Shown here: positions 7,187-17,686 of the stretch, piece after piece
Position numbering within the stretch: the first letter of the stretch is position 1
How the letters are laid out: each line of letters starts with the position of its first letter
DNA from: Acidimicrobiales bacterium
GTDB lineage: Bacteria; Actinomycetota; Acidimicrobiia; Acidimicrobiales; SKKL01
Assembly: GCA_034521975.1 (NCBI GenBank)
Contig: JAXHLR010000004.1
Coordinates: 272,165-336,164 of the forward strand
Length of the DNA stretch: 64,000 nt
Direction: 5' to 3'
Translations under genes and position numbers: made by a program
The notes under the pieces: model-generated
Seen by the model: the letters and a program-made list of their open reading frames with translations, nothing else
What the model was told of the DNA's origin: nothing
Databases searched by the model: none

Positions 7187-9742
7187 CCGGTCCGGCCCGA
7201 GTCCCCTGGCGGCCTGGACGACGATCAGCGGGACGAATCCGAGCCCCGCGGCGATCAGATATCCCTCGATTGGAAGCGACGTCAGTCCCAACAGGGAGGT
7301 GAGCGGGCCGAACGTCAGCGCCACCAGCTCGAGCACCACGGTGATCGTCAGTGCCGCCCACAGCCACGGATTCGCGGCCGCACCAGTGAACCCCGACCCG
7401 TGCTCGGTGCGGGCGTTGAACACGCCGAGGGTCTGTCCCAGGGTCATCCCGATGAAGGTCATCGTCTGGGTACCCGCGACCGACAGGTCGAGCGACCAGC
7501 GTCCGATGGCGTAGGCCACCAGCCCCGCCCCGGCGACCAGCGTGGCGTGGGTGACCATGCGCTGCAGCAGGCCGCGATCGATGACCGGCTCCGACGGATC
7601 GCGTGGTGGCTGTTCCATCACGTCGGCCCGACCCGGCTCCAGGGCGAGGGCGAAGGAGGGGAGGACGTCGATGATGAGGTTGTTCCACAGGATCATGAGT
7701 CCGGCAAGGGGTGGATCGACGCCGGCGGCGAGAGCGATGGTGATGACCGCGACCTCGGCCAGGTGCCAGGAGAACAGGAACTGGGCGAACCGGCGGATGT
7801 TGGTGAAGATCCGCCTGCCCTCGGCCACGGCGGTGGCGATCGTCTCGAACTCATCATCCAACAAGACGATGTCGGCGGCGTCACGCGCGACGTCGGTGCC
7901 CGAGCCCATGGCCACGCCGACATCGGCCTGGCTGAGTGCCGGGGCATCGTTGACCCCGTCACCGGTGACCGCGACGACCTCGCCTGCGGCCTGCAACGAC
8001 TCGACGATCCGCAGCTTGTCCTCCGGGGCCACGCGGGCGAACAACGCGGCGCTGGACGCGTGGCCCACCAACTCGTCCTCGGAGAGCTCGTGCAGCTCCT
8101 TGCCAGAGATCGCCTCGCCGTCGGAGATGCCCATCTCCGATCCGATGGCCGACGCGGTGTCGGCCCGGTCGCCGGTGATCATCACGGTGCGGATCCCTGC
8201 TCTCCGCAGCAGTTCGATCGCCTCGACCGCCGACTCCCGCGGTGGGTCGTGCATGCCGACGATCCCGAGCACCTCGGCCCGGTCGAAGACGGCGTCGTCG
8301 TCGCTGTCCATGTCGCTGTCGCCGGCGGGGGCCGGGCCCCGGGCGAAGGCCAGGACCCGCAGCGCCCGTTCGGCCATCTCCTCGGCCAGCTCCAACAGGT
8401 CCGAACACCGCTCGGGGTCGAGGATCACCTCGGGTGCACCCTTCACGTGTGCGGTCCCATCGACGATGACCGCCATGCGCTTGGTCTCGGAGCTGAACGG
8501 CACCTCGCCGTCGCGGGGCGCGTCCTCACGGAGTCGGCGCCAGTCGATCCCACGGGCCGACGCACCCCGCAACAACGCCACCTCGGTCGGATCTCCCACC
8601 GGATCTCCGTCGGGGTCGACGTCGGCATCGTTGCAGAGCACCGCTGCCACCCACAGCGTCTCCTCGTCGACGTCCTCGGCGGTCACGACCTCGACGACCT
8701 GCATCTCGTTGCGGGTCAGGGTCCCGGTCTTGTCCGAGCAGATCACCGTCGTCGAACCGAGCGTCTCCACCGCCGGCAGGCGCCTCACCAGGGCGTTGTC
8801 CGCCGCCATGCGACGCATGCCCACCGCCAGGGTGAGAGTCGCGACCGCGGGAAGCCCCTCCGGCACCACGGCGATGGCCAGCGCCACCGCCACCTCGATC
8901 GCCTCGGCGGTCTCCAACCCGCGCGCCACGCCGAGGCCGAGCAGACCGATCGCCCCGACGACCACGGCGACGGCGAGCCGACGGCTCAGATGGCTCAGTC
9001 CCTCCTGCAGCGGCGCCTTCGTCTCCTCCGCCGACTCGGCGAGGTCGGAGATGCGACCCATCTCGGTGTGGCGACCCGTGGCCACGACGATCCCCCGCCC
9101 CCGCCCGGCCACGACCGTGGTGCCGGTGAAGAGCATCGACGTGCGCTCGGCCAGCGGCGCGGCGGCATCGATGACCTCCGGGGTCTTGTCCACCGGCTCG
9201 TTCTCACCGGTCAGACCGGCCTCGTCGACCCGTAGGTCCTCCGCGTCGAGCACCCGGAGATCGGCCGGGACCTGTTCACCAGCCTCGATCCCGACGATGT
9301 CACCGGGCACCAGCTCAGAGGCGTGGATCTCGTCCCGTCGGTCGTCTCGCTCCACCTCCGCGGTGGTGGTCATGAGGGCCCGCAGCGACTCCATCGATCT
9401 CGCGGCACGCAACTCGGTGACGAACCCGACGACGGTGTTCACCACCAGAACCACTCCGATCGCCGCCGCCTCGACCACCTCGCCCGCCAGAAAGCCGGCA
9501 ACCGCGGCACCGAGCAGCAGCACGATCACCGCATCGGCGACCTGTGCCCACACCACCTTCCACCACTGCGCACGCTTGCCCGATCCCAGGTCGTTCGACC
9601 CGTGGATGCCGCGCCGCCGTTCCACCTCGGCCGTGCTGAGCCCGATGTCGGGGTCGACACCGAGCGCCTCGGCGACCCTCTGCACCTCGACAGCATGCGG
9701 CGCGTCGGGACTCGCAACCACCGACTGCTCGGACATGGCCAA
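7160..9742 (-). CDS. P-type cation-transporting ATPase (type II, Ca2+/Na+-like)
   Basis: 860 residues. In order: cation-ATPase N-terminal domain (residues 10-75), TM1-2, the actuator TGE motif at 178-180, TM4 with VPEGLPA at 293-299, the phosphorylated Asp337 in CSDKTGTLT, a nucleotide-binding domain, the hinge [10 protein letters not shown] and [11 protein letters not shown], and a six-helix C-terminal membrane domain. The PEGLP motif and long C-terminal domain place it with PacL/SERCA-like pumps, which export Ca2+ or Na+. Ion choice is not certain. The first Met or the Met two codons later could start it. Confidence 0.92.
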   Translation of the reverse strand: MAMSEQSVVASPDAPHAVEVQRVAEALGVDPDIGLSTAEVERRRGIHGSNDLGSGKRAQWWKVVWAQVADAVIVLLLGAAVAGFLAGEVVEAAAIGVVLVVNTVVGFVTELRAARSMESLRALMTTTAEVERDDRRDEIHASELVPGDIVGIEAGEQVPADLRVLDAEDLRVDEAGLTGENEPVDKTPEVIDAAAPLAERTSMLFTGTTVVAGRGRGIVVATGRHTEMGRISDLAESAEETKAPLQEGLSHLSRRLAVAVVVGAIGLLGLGVARGLETAEAIEVAVALAIAVVPEGLPAVATLTLAVGMRRMAADNALVRRLPAVETLGSTTVICSDKTGTLTRNEMQVVEVVTAEDVDEETLWVAAVLCNDADVDPDGDPVGDPTEVALLRGASARGIDWRRLREDAPRDGEVPFSSETKRMAVIVDGTAHVKGAPEVILDPERCSDLLELAEEMAERALRVLAFARGPAPAGDSDMDSDDDAVFDRAEVLGIVGMHDPPRESAVEAIELLRRAGIRTVMITGDRADTASAIGSEMGISDGEAISGKELHELSEDELVGHASSAALFARVAPEDKLRIVESLQAAGEVVAVTGDGVNDAPALSQADVGVAMGSGTDVARDAADIVLLDDEFETIATAVAEGRRIFTNIRRFAQFLFSWHLAEVAVITIALAAGVDPPLAGLMILWNNLIIDVLPSFALALEPGRADVMEQPPRDPSEPVIDRGLLQRMVTHATLVAGAGLVAYAIGRWSLDLSVAGTQTMTFIGMTLGQTLGVFNARTEHGSGFTGAAANPWLWAALTITVVLELVALTFGPLTSLLGLTSLPIEGYLIAAGLGFVPLIVVQAARGLGPDRSLRPLEAA

Positions 9743-9846
9743 ACCGTAGGGCCTGGCGGGAACATGTCAGCGTTGGTGCGCGTTGGACCCAGTGCAGCCA
9801 TCATGTGAAGGCATCGCCCCCACACCCGACCTGGAGTTCGCCCGCC

Positions 9847-10863
9847 GTGACCGTTCCGCTGTCCGTACTCGATCTCGCCACCGTCGACCGTGGCACGAGC
9901 ATCGGGGAGAGCCTGGCCAACAGCGTGACCCTCGCCCAGCGGGCGGAGGCGCTCGGGTACCGCAGGGTCTGGTACGCCGAGCACCACAACATGAGATCGA
10001 TCGCCTCGTCGGCCACAAGCGTGCTCATCGCCCACGTGGCCGCGCACACCACCACGATCCGGCTCGGCTCCGGTGGCGTGATGTTGCCGAACCACTCGCC
10101 GCTCACCATCGCCGAGCAGTTCGGCATGCTCGAGTCGCTCCACCCCGGACGAATCGATCTCGGGCTCGGACGGGCACCCGGCACCGACCAGCCGACGATG
10201 CACGCGCTGCGTCGCGACGCCACCTCCTCGGACACGTTCCCCCAGGACGTCCAGGAGCTGCAGGGCTATCTGTCGGGTGAGACGCTCGTGACCGGGGTGC
10301 AGGCCGTCCCCGGTGCCGGCACCAACGTGCCGATCTACATCCTGGGGTCGTCGCTGTTCGGAGCCCAGCTGGCGGCGCTGCTCGGGTTGCCCTTCGGGTT
10401 CGCGTCGCACTTCGCTCCCGACGCGCTCCACCAAGCCGTCTCGTTGTACCGGCGCGAGTTCCGGCCCTCGGCCCAGCTCGACGCACCCCACGTGATCGCG
10501 GGTGTCGGGTGCATCGCCGCCGACACCGACGACGAGGCCCAGGATCAGCTCCTCACCGCCAAGCGCCGACGGGCGCGCTGGATGCTCGGATCGGGTCGCG
10601 ACCTCACCGACGAACAGAGCGACACCCTGCTCGCCTCGCCCCAGGGTCAGCAGCTCATGCGGATGATGACCTACACCGCGGTGGGCTCACCCGACGCGGT
10701 GAAGGCGTACCTCGACTGGTTCGCCGGCCACGCCGACGCCGATGAGCTCATCGTCGCCCACCAGGCACCATCCGCCGTGGCCCGCTTGCGTTCGCTCGAG
10801 CTGGTGGCGGAGGTCGCCGGTCTCGCGGCGGCACCGACCGCCTCCCCCACCGGACCGAGCTGA
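9847..10863 (+). CDS. LLM-class flavin-dependent oxidoreductase
   Basis: 338 residues from GTG 9847; an ATG at 9805 in the same frame would add 14 unstructured residues. Bacterial-luciferase-like TIM barrel: opening [16 protein letters not shown], then [10 protein letters not shown], and [42 protein letters not shown], split here by family motifs typical of the MsnO8/YhbW subgroup. It uses reduced flavin from a separate reductase; the substrate is unknown. Confidence 0.88.
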   Translation: MTVPLSVLDLATVDRGTSIGESLANSVTLAQRAEALGYRRVWYAEHHNMRSIASSATSVLIAHVAAHTTTIRLGSGGVMLPNHSPLTIAEQFGMLESLHPGRIDLGLGRAPGTDQPTMHALRRDATSSDTFPQDVQELQGYLSGETLVTGVQAVPGAGTNVPIYILGSSLFGAQLAALLGLPFGFASHFAPDALHQAVSLYRREFRPSAQLDAPHVIAGVGCIAADTDDEAQDQLLTAKRRRARWMLGSGRDLTDEQSDTLLASPQGQQLMRMMTYTAVGSPDAVKAYLDWFAGHADADELIVAHQAPSAVARLRSLELVAEVAGLAAAPTASPTGPS

Positions 10864-10928
10864 GCCGTCGCCGGCCACCGTCGACCTGGTGGCCGCCGCC
10901 GATCATCGCCAACGGGCAGACTGCACCC

Positions 10929-13016
10929 ATGGCCAAGAGCATCTACGTGGCGTCGCTCGAGGAGCACTCGGGGAAGTCGCTCGTCGCGCTGGGCCTGGTG
11001 GATGCGCTCACCCGTCGGGTCGAGTCCACCGGGATCTTCCGTCCGGTCACCCGCTCGCGCGCCGGCGACGACCACGTCGTCGAGCTGCTCCTGAGCCGCG
11101 ATGGCGTCGACCAGGACTACGACGAGTGCGTCGCCGTCACCTACGACGACGTCCATGCCGATCCCGACGCCGCGCTGGCCACGATCGTCGAGCGGTACCG
11201 CGCCATCGACCGTGACCACGAAGCGGTCGTCATCGTCGGGTCCGACTACACCGACATCGCCTCCCCCACCGAGCTGTCGTTCAACGCCCGCGTCGCGGCC
11301 AACCTCGGCGCGCCCGTGCTGCTCGTGGCCAGCGGGTTCGAACGAACGCCCGACGACGTGGCCCAGGTGGTCGACCTCGCCGTCGCCGAGATCAGCGGGG
11401 GCCACGCCACCACCATCGGGGTGCTCGCCAACCGCTGTGACCCCGAACAGCTCGATGCCATGTGCGACCACCTCGCCGCGCCGGACCGTCCCGCGTGGGC
11501 CCTTCCCGAGATCCCGCTGCTGTCCGCGCCCACCGTGGCCGAGGTGATGACCGCCCTCGACGGCGAGCTGCTCCTCGGCGACGAGGCACTCCTCGGTCGC
11601 GAAGCCGAGCACATGCTCGTGTCCGGCATGAACATCGAGCATGTGCTCGAACGGCTGAGGGACGGTCAGCTCTGCATCGCCGCCAGCGACCGCCCCGAGG
11701 CGCTCATCACCCTCGCCACCGCCCATGCGGCCCACAGCTTCCCTTCACTCGCGGCGATCGTGCTCAACGGCGGCTACCAGCCGTCGGCGTCGGTGATCGA
11801 GCTGGTCCGGGGATTGGGCCGGAGCCTGCCGGTGGTCCTCACGCCCCACAACACCTATGACACGGCGCGCATCGTGGCCTCCACCCGCGGTGTGCTCGGG
11901 CGTGGCACCCAACGCAAGATCGACACCGCGCTCGAGGTGTTCGAGCGCCACATCGACCCCGACGACCTGCTCGCCCGCCTCGACGTTCCCCGCACCGAGG
12001 TCATCACCCCGCTCATGTTCGAGTCGATGCTGGTCGAGCGGGCGCGGTCGGGCACCCAACGGATCGTGCTGACCGAAGGGAGCGACGAGCGCATCCTGCG
12101 GGCGGCGTCCACACTGCTGTCCCGACAGGCCGCCGAGCTGATCCTGCTCGGGGTCGAGTCGGACCTGGTGGCCCGGGCGGCCGAGCTCGGACTCGACATC
12201 GCCGGCGCCCGCATCATCGACCCCGCGGCGTCGGATCTGGTCGAACCCTTCGCCGCCGAGTACGCCCGGCTCCGCGCCCACCGGGGAGTCACCCCCGACC
12301 GCGCCAGGGAGATCGTCCGCGACGTGTCCTACTTCGGGACCCTGATGGTCCACCTCGGCGAGGCCGACGGCATGGTCTCGGGCGCGGCCCACACCACCGC
12401 GCACACCATCACCCCCGCGTTCGAGATCATCAAGACGACCCAGGGCACCTCGGTCGTGTCGTCGGTCTTCTTCATGTGCCTCGACGATCGGGTGCTGGTG
12501 TACGGCGACTGCGCCGTGATCCGCGACCCGACGGCGGAACAGCTCGCCGACATCGCCATCTCGTCTGCGAGCACGGCATCGCAGTTCGGCATCGAACCCA
12601 GGGTGGCGATGCTGTCGTACTCCACCGGTGAGTCCAGCTCGGGTGCCGACGTCGAGAAGGTCCGCATCGCCACCGAGCTCGTCGGGTCGCGTCGCCCCGA
12701 CCTCTCGGTCGTCGGTCCGATCCAATACGACGCCGCGGTCGACGCGTCGGTCGCGCAGGCCAAGCTCCCCGACTCCTCGGTCGCCGGCCGGGCGACGGTG
12801 TTCATCTTCCCCGACCTCAACACCGGCAACAACACCTACAAGGCCGTGCAACGCAGCGCCGGAGCGGTCGCCGTGGGCCCGGTGCTGCAGGGGCTGAACA
12901 AGCCGGTGAACGACCTGTCGCGGGGCGCCACGGTGCGCGACATCGTCAACACCGTCGCCATCACCGCGGTCCAGGCCCAGGCCGCCGGCGCCGACCGTGC
13001 CCCGGAGCGGCCGTGA
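10929..13016 (+). CDS. pta: Phosphate acetyltransferase (long form)
   Basis: 695 residues, the long multi-domain type. The N-terminal P-loop-like domain (IYVASLEEHSGKS) and a DRTGG domain precede the catalytic PTA_PTB domain from about residue 360 (PLMFESMLVERA, then VLTEGSDERILRAA). It interconverts acetyl-CoA and acetyl phosphate. The stop overlaps the start of ackA (GTGA), so the two are coupled. The N-terminal region normally tunes the enzyme to metabolites. Confidence 0.95.
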   Translation: MAKSIYVASLEEHSGKSLVALGLVDALTRRVESTGIFRPVTRSRAGDDHVVELLLSRDGVDQDYDECVAVTYDDVHADPDAALATIVERYRAIDRDHEAVVIVGSDYTDIASPTELSFNARVAANLGAPVLLVASGFERTPDDVAQVVDLAVAEISGGHATTIGVLANRCDPEQLDAMCDHLAAPDRPAWALPEIPLLSAPTVAEVMTALDGELLLGDEALLGREAEHMLVSGMNIEHVLERLRDGQLCIAASDRPEALITLATAHAAHSFPSLAAIVLNGGYQPSASVIELVRGLGRSLPVVLTPHNTYDTARIVASTRGVLGRGTQRKIDTALEVFERHIDPDDLLARLDVPRTEVITPLMFESMLVERARSGTQRIVLTEGSDERILRAASTLLSRQAAELILLGVESDLVARAAELGLDIAGARIIDPAASDLVEPFAAEYARLRAHRGVTPDRAREIVRDVSYFGTLMVHLGEADGMVSGAAHTTAHTITPAFEIIKTTQGTSVVSSVFFMCLDDRVLVYGDCAVIRDPTAEQLADIAISSASTASQFGIEPRVAMLSYSTGESSSGADVEKVRIATELVGSRRPDLSVVGPIQYDAAVDASVAQAKLPDSSVAGRATVFIFPDLNTGNNTYKAVQRSAGAVAVGPVLQGLNKPVNDLSRGATVRDIVNTVAITAVQAQAAGADRAPERP

Positions 13017-14200
13017 GCGAGACGGTGCTGGTCATCAACTCCGGGTCATCGTCGATCAAGTACCAGCTGATCGACACCCGGGCCGACACGGCGATCGCCG
13101 GCGGTGTCGTCGAGCGCATCGGCGAGGAGGAGTCGCGGCTCGAGCACACCCACGGCGACACGACCACCGAGCGGGTCGAACCGGTCGCCGACCACCGCAA
13201 CGGCATGGACCGGCTGCTGGCCGCCTTCGACCAGGTCGGGCCCCGGCTCCACGATGCCGGGGTGGTGGCGGTCGGCCATCGGGTGGTCATGGGTGGTCGC
13301 GCCTTCGACGGTCCCACCCTCATCGACGACGAGGTCATCGCCACCATCGACCGGCTCTCACCCCTCGCGCCGCTGCACAATCCCCCGAACCTCACCGCCA
13401 TCAGGGTGGGGACCGAGCTGCTGCCCGATGTCCCCCACGTGGCGGTGTTCGACACCGCGTTCTTCCACCACCTGCCCGCGGCGGCCGCCACCTACGCCAT
13501 CGACCGCGAGATCGCCGATGCTCACGACATACGCCGGTTCGGCTTCCACGGCACCTCCCACCAGTACGTGTCGGCCCGGACCGCCGAGCTCCTGGGGCGC
13601 GACCGGTCGGGGCTGCGCCAGATCGTCCTGCACCTCGGCAACGGGGCGTCGGCCTCGGCGGTCGTCGGCGGAGCGGCGGTCGAGACCTCCATGGGGATGA
13701 CCCCGCTCGAGGGACTGGTCATGGGTACCCGCAGCGGCGACATCGACCCCGCGGTGGTGCTGCACCTGGCCCGCAACGCCGCCATGGACATCGACGAGCT
13801 CGACGAGCTGCTCAACCAGCGCTCGGGCATGCTCGGCCTCACCGGCCGCAACGACATGCGCGAGGTCCACGAGCTCATCGCCGACGGCGATCCCGCCGCT
13901 CGACTCGGCCTCGACGTCTATGTCCACCGCCTCAAGAAGTACATCGGCGCCTACGCCGCGATCATGGGTGGACTGGACACGCTCACCTTCACCGCCGGCG
14001 TCGGCGAGCACGACGCCGTCGTCCGGGCCGAGGCGACCGGCGGGCTCGGACACCTCGGCATCGAGGTCGACCCGGGTCGCAACGAGCGCGTGTCCGACCA
14101 GGCCCGGCTGATCTCCCCGGACGACTCGGCCGTGGCGGTGATGGTCGTCCCAACCGACGAGGAGCTGGCCATCGCCCGCCAGGCGGTGTCGATCCTCTGA
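13013..14200 (+). CDS. ackA: Acetate kinase
   Basis: 395 residues. ASKHA-fold signatures are clear: INSGSSSIKYQL at the N-terminus, GHRVVMGG, the second signature FGFHGTSHQYVS, the phosphate loop LGNGASASAV and GVGEHDAVVRAEA. It phosphorylates acetate or, in the overflow direction, makes ATP from acetyl phosphate. It overlaps pta by four bases and completes the acetyl-CoA to acetate pathway. Confidence 0.96.
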   Translation: MSETVLVINSGSSSIKYQLIDTRADTAIAGGVVERIGEEESRLEHTHGDTTTERVEPVADHRNGMDRLLAAFDQVGPRLHDAGVVAVGHRVVMGGRAFDGPTLIDDEVIATIDRLSPLAPLHNPPNLTAIRVGTELLPDVPHVAVFDTAFFHHLPAAAATYAIDREIADAHDIRRFGFHGTSHQYVSARTAELLGRDRSGLRQIVLHLGNGASASAVVGGAAVETSMGMTPLEGLVMGTRSGDIDPAVVLHLARNAAMDIDELDELLNQRSGMLGLTGRNDMREVHELIADGDPAARLGLDVYVHRLKKYIGAYAAIMGGLDTLTFTAGVGEHDAVVRAEATGGLGHLGIEVDPGRNERVSDQARLISPDDSAVAVMVVPTDEELAIARQAVSIL

Positions 14201-14271
14201 GCCGACCCGTTTCCCCCCGACCACGTGCGGGTAGCTGCAGTGGCAGTCCCGACGATGGGGAGGTGTCCGCC

Positions 14272-14406
14272 ATGGCGGTCTGCGAGCACTGCGCGTGCAA
14301 GGTGATCGGTCACGGCATCGAGGTCGACGACCGGTTCTTCTGTTGCGCGAACTGCGCCCGAGCGGCGACCGGCACCGACAAGGTGAGCGACCGCGTCGCG
14401 TCCTGA
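14272..14406 (+). CDS. 44-residue Cys-rich, metallothionein-like protein
   Basis: Short ORF with a ribosome site GGGGAGG nine bases before the ATG. Eight residues of the first 29 are Cys or His in the pattern C-E-H-C-A-C-K-V-I-G-H-G then, after an acidic turn, F-F-C-C-A-N-C-A. This two-part arrangement (CxxCxC plus a CCxxC knuckle) resembles bacterial SmtA/BmtA-type metallothioneins, which hold Zn or Cu. The acidic and basic tail has no Cys. It follows ackA by 71 bases. Confidence 0.72.
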   Translation: MAVCEHCACKVIGHGIEVDDRFFCCANCARAATGTDKVSDRVAS

Positions 14407-14440
14407 CGCGCTCGCAAGACTTCGCCGTCGAGGCGTCTGA

Positions 14441-15541
14441 GTGGTGAAGCTCTGCCTCACCGGTGACGTCATGTGCGGTCGGGGTGTCGACCAGATCCTC
14501 GCCCATCCCGGTGACCCCAGGATCGACGAGCAGTGGTTGCGGTCGGCGGTCGGCTACGTGGAACTGGCCGAGGAACGGTCGGGTCCCATCCCGCGCGGGG
14601 TGCCGCCCCGCTATGTGTGGGGAGACCTCCTCCCCGAGATCGACGTCATCGCCCTCGATGCGTTCGTGGTCAACCTCGAGACCGCCGTGACCGACAGGGG
14701 TGCGCCATGGCCGGGGAAGGGCATCCAGTACCGGATGCACCCGGCCAACGTGGATGTCTTGTCGGCCGCGGGGATCGACGTGGCGGTGCTGGCCAACAAC
14801 CACGTGCTCGACTGGTCGGTCCCCGGCCTGGAACAGACCCTCGACACCCTCCGAGCGGCCGGTCTCGCGACCGCGGGAGCAGGACGCACCGACGACGAGG
14901 CATGGATGCCCGCTGTCGTCGACCGGCCATCGGGTTCGCGGACTCTTGTCGTCGCGGCAGGAACGACCTCGAGCGGGATCCCCCCGGACTGGGATGCCGG
15001 ACACGGGCGTCCCGGGGTCGCGATGCTGGCCGACCTCTCCGAGACCCAGGTCGAGCGCATCGCCGGTCTGGTCCGGGAGTCGGCGCGTCCCGGCGACGTT
15101 GTCGTGGCGTCGCTGCACTGGGGCGGGAACTGGGGTCACCGGATCCCGCCCGAGCACCGGCGCTTCGCCCACGCACTGATCGAGCGTGCCGGGGTCCATG
15201 TGGTGCACGGGCACTCGTCGCACCACCCGCTCGGCATCGAGGTCCACCGGGGTCGGCTCATCCTGTACGGCTGTGGTGACCTGCTCACCGACTACGAGGG
15301 GATCGGCGGTCACGGGGAGTACCGGGGAGACCTCGGAGCCCTCTATGTCGCCGGCATCGACCCCACGTCAGGTCTGGTGCAGGACCTCACGCTCGTTCCC
15401 AGCAAGGTCGAGCGGTTCCGACTCACCCGGCCCTCGGTCGACGACATCGAGTGGTTGGCCACAACCCTGACCCGGGAGGGCTCAGCGCTCGGCACGGCTG
15501 TCGGCGTGGGAGACGACGGGCTCCTCCACCTGCGGTGGTGA
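14441..15541 (+). CDS. CapA/PgsA-type metallophosphoesterase-like protein
   Basis: 366 residues. The opening LCLTGDVMCGRGVD, then VVNLETAVTDRG and VLANNHVLDW, and later SLHWGGNWG with AHALIERAGVHVVHGHSSHHP, are the metal-binding blocks of the CapA family (poly-gamma-glutamate capsule protein). There is no signal peptide or membrane anchor, unlike the capsule proteins, so this is the soluble subgroup. The polymer or substrate is unknown. Starts GTG (14441 or 14444). Confidence 0.85.
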   Translation: MVKLCLTGDVMCGRGVDQILAHPGDPRIDEQWLRSAVGYVELAEERSGPIPRGVPPRYVWGDLLPEIDVIALDAFVVNLETAVTDRGAPWPGKGIQYRMHPANVDVLSAAGIDVAVLANNHVLDWSVPGLEQTLDTLRAAGLATAGAGRTDDEAWMPAVVDRPSGSRTLVVAAGTTSSGIPPDWDAGHGRPGVAMLADLSETQVERIAGLVRESARPGDVVVASLHWGGNWGHRIPPEHRRFAHALIERAGVHVVHGHSSHHPLGIEVHRGRLILYGCGDLLTDYEGIGGHGEYRGDLGALYVAGIDPTSGLVQDLTLVPSKVERFRLTRPSVDDIEWLATTLTREGSALGTAVGVGDDGLLHLRW

Positions 15542-15547
15542 GCTCGG

Positions 15548-16180
15548 TCAGGGGGAAGCGGGAGGGGCCGCGCGCCACAACGGATAGGGGATCCCGGCGA
15601 GACGGTTGATGACCAACCCCTGCCCGACGAGCAGCACCACCGCCACCATCAGCACCACCAGTTGCTCGGGTTCGCGGAGGATGCCGAGCGACACGATGAG
15701 GGTGGTCGCACCCGCCGGCGGGTGGGGCACCTTGGCCCACGCCATCGCTCCACTGGTGAGCCCCAGCGAGAGTGCGGCGGCGCCCACCCGACCACCGGTG
15801 ACCTCCGAGGCCAGAGCCGGCGCGGCGTCGGTCAGCCCGAACACCACGAGCGCAAGGTAGCCCGCGGCAGCCCCGATGGCATGACCGAGGACGGTGTTAC
15901 GCGGTGAGGATGCCGGCGCCATCGGGGTGTAGAAGAGCAGGAACGCGGTGGGTCCGAGCGAGGGGAAGATGAACGGATCGCCGGTGATCAGCGCGACCGC
16001 GGCCATGATCCCGATGGCGATGAGTCCGTTCACGAACGCGAACAGACCCAGCACCGCGGTCGACGAGTGCCGCTGGGTGAGCGCGTCGAGGCGGAACCGA
16101 GCGGTCAACCCGAACACGATCGCGGCCATGTCGCCGCCGATCGGCCCGGGGCGTCGCGGGCCCTCCGTCGGTTCGGTCAC
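15548..16180 (-). CDS. HPP-family integral membrane protein
   Basis: 210 residues from GTG 16180, whose GTGA overlaps the stop of the upstream small membrane protein. Four or five hydrophobic segments. The family motif HPPAGATTLIVSLG is near residue 150, with PSLGPTAFLLFYTP earlier. HPP proteins have been linked to nitrite transport in plants and cyanobacteria, which may be relevant because this gene ends a molybdopterin oxidoreductase operon. Convergent with capA. Confidence 0.85.
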   Translation of the reverse strand: MTEPTEGPRRPGPIGGDMAAIVFGLTARFRLDALTQRHSSTAVLGLFAFVNGLIAIGIMAAVALITGDPFIFPSLGPTAFLLFYTPMAPASSPRNTVLGHAIGAAAGYLALVVFGLTDAAPALASEVTGGRVGAAALSLGLTSGAMAWAKVPHPPAGATTLIVSLGILREPEQLVVLMVAVVLLVGQGLVINRLAGIPYPLWRAAPPASP

Positions 16181-16434
16181 CGCAGGTATCGGTAGAACGA
16201 GGCGCTGCCGGCGGCGAGCAGCACCGAGAAGCCGGCGGTGATCCAGGCGAGCGAGTCCTCGTCGGCGTGGAAGGCGTCGAGCCCCACGGTGAGGAGGAAC
16301 AGCTGGAGGCTGATCAGCACCACGACGAAGAGGCCGATGGCCACCGGCGCCTCGCGCTGGGATCGCACTCTCCGGGGTCCGGTGCGGTGAGGCGGCGGGG
16401 TGTGCGGGGGCACCCGCCGGTGGTCGGTGCTCAT
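16177..16434 (-). CDS. Small single-helix membrane protein of the redox operon
   Basis: 85 residues, family not recognised. A Pro/Arg/His-rich cytoplasmic N-terminus (about 30 residues) is followed by hydrophobic segments VAIGLFVVVLISLQLFLLTVGL and a second one near the C-terminus, ending SFYRYLR. Its ATG overlaps the stop of the Rieske gene and its stop overlaps the HPP start, so it is embedded in the operon. It may anchor or assemble the complex. Confidence 0.75.
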   Translation of the reverse strand: MSTDHRRVPPHTPPPHRTGPRRVRSQREAPVAIGLFVVVLISLQLFLLTVGLDAFHADEDSLAWITAGFSVLLAAGSASFYRYLR

Positions 16435-16994
16435 GCCTGACCTCCGCCGGGGTCGGCCGCCGCCTGCTCACCGAGGTTCTCGACCGCCCAGACAACACCG
16501 TCTCGCACCTCGACCTCGATGCGGCCGAGGGGTCGCTGGGGCGGGCCGGCGGTGACCTCCCCGGTGTTGACGTCGAAGAAGCCCTCGTGACAGGGGCACT
16601 CGAGTTCGGGGTGGCCGGATGTGTAGAACACCACGCAGCCCAGGTGAGTGCACTTCTGGCTGTAGGCCCGCAGCTCACCGCCTGGCAGGTGCAACAAGAT
16701 GGCCGGATCGGCGTTGGTGGGGTACTTGAACAGATGGGCCGAGTCCTCGGGGAACTGGTCGAGGGCGATGATGGGTCGGGGTTGGCCGGGGTTCACCGAC
16801 CGGAGCGACGACCAGATGGCCACGCCGACGTTGCCGGCCGCGAACCCGCCGGAGGCCAGCACCAGGTAGCGCACGAACTCGCGGCGGGTGACCTCGTCCT
16901 CGCCGGCCGAGGTGAGGGGGAAGTCCTGCCGCCAGACCGGGTCGGCGTCGCCCTCCCCGACTCCTCCGCCGCTGCGGTGTGTGGATCCGCTCAC
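16431..16994 (-). CDS. Tat-exported Rieske [2Fe-2S] protein
   Basis: 187 residues from GTG 16994 (GTGA overlap with the ferredoxin stop). A twin-arginine signal/anchor is visible: [15 protein letters not shown] at 36-50. The Rieske motifs are C115-T-H117-L-G-C120 and C133-P-C-H136: ligands C115, H117, C133, H136 and disulfide C120-C135. So the 2Fe-2S domain should face outside the membrane. No cytochrome bc1 genes are adjacent; the partner is presumably the membrane subunit of this operon. Confidence 0.9.
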   Translation of the reverse strand: MSGSTHRSGGGVGEGDADPVWRQDFPLTSAGEDEVTRREFVRYLVLASGGFAAGNVGVAIWSSLRSVNPGQPRPIIALDQFPEDSAHLFKYPTNADPAILLHLPGGELRAYSQKCTHLGCVVFYTSGHPELECPCHEGFFDVNTGEVTAGPPQRPLGRIEVEVRDGVVWAVENLGEQAAADPGGGQA

Positions 16995-17686
16995 CTCCGT
17001 GCTCCCATCTCGGTGCTGTCGGCCACCTCGTCGAGGCCGAACGGGTCCTCCTGCCAAGGCTGTCCACCAATCGAGGCCATCACGTCGATGGGGCCTTCGT
17101 GGTGGGCGACGGTGCGCACCTTGGTGTTGACCCTTTGGTTTCCGAACTGCCACTCGTTGACCAGCTCACCCGAGCGGGTCTCGTCGAACTCGTGCGGAGA
17201 GCCGAACCAGAGGGCTTGGCTGGGACAGACCGAGGCGCACATGGGCTTGAGGCCGACCGAGGTGCGGTCGTAGCACATGTCGCACTTCATCATCTGGTCG
17301 ATGGCGGTCATGTACTTGGGCACCCCGAAGGGACAGCCGTAGACACAGTTCGAACAGCCGATGCAACGAGGCTTGAGCGAGGACTGCACGACGCCGTCCT
17401 CGTTCTGCTTGATGGCATCAGCGGGGCACACCTCGGCGCAGGTGGGGTCCTCGCAGTGCATGCACACCATCGGCGCGGTCTGGGTCGAGGTGGCCCGGTC
17501 GATCTGGTCGAGGTGGATGAGCGAGGTGCCGCGATGGGTCCCGCACTCGGCACACGCCTGCACGCAGGCCTCGCAGCCGATGCAGCGGCTCGCGTCGATC
17601 ACGAAGATGCTGTCGTCGAAGGAGCCGGCGACGGGACGGGTCGCCGGCGATCGCGTGGCGCCGAGGGCGACGCGGGTGGTGGTCAT
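16991..17686 (-). CDS. Four-cluster 4Fe-4S ferredoxin subunit (NrfC/DmsB-like)
   Basis: 231 residues from ATG 17686, overlapping the stop of the oxidoreductase by four bases. Four groups of Cys are visible: [11 protein letters not shown] near 42, [11 protein letters not shown] near 85, [12 protein letters not shown] near 110, and CDMCYDR with CASVCP near 140-160. This is the electron-wire subunit of complex-iron-sulfur molybdoenzymes. No Tat signal, so it should sit on the cytoplasmic side with the catalytic subunit. Confidence 0.92.
   Translation of the reverse strand: MTTTRVALGATRSPATRPVAGSFDDSIFVIDASRCIGCEACVQACAECGTHRGTSLIHLDQIDRATSTQTAPMVCMHCEDPTCAEVCPADAIKQNEDGVVQSSLKPRCIGCSNCVYGCPFGVPKYMTAIDQMMKCDMCYDRTSVGLKPMCASVCPSQALWFGSPHEFDETRSGELVNEWQFGNQRVNTKVRTVAHHEGPIDVMASIGGQPWQEDPFGLDEVADSTEMGARR

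Noticed and set aside
7400-9749. Long plus-strand frames (611 and 735 codons) over the P-type ATPase
   Set aside because: They are antisense to a gene with all catalytic motifs, and their sequences are low-complexity Arg/Ser/His with no family; typical high-GC shadow frames.
13358-15313. 651-codon minus-strand frame across ackA and capA
   Set aside because: It lies antisense to two well-supported genes and has no recognisable domain.
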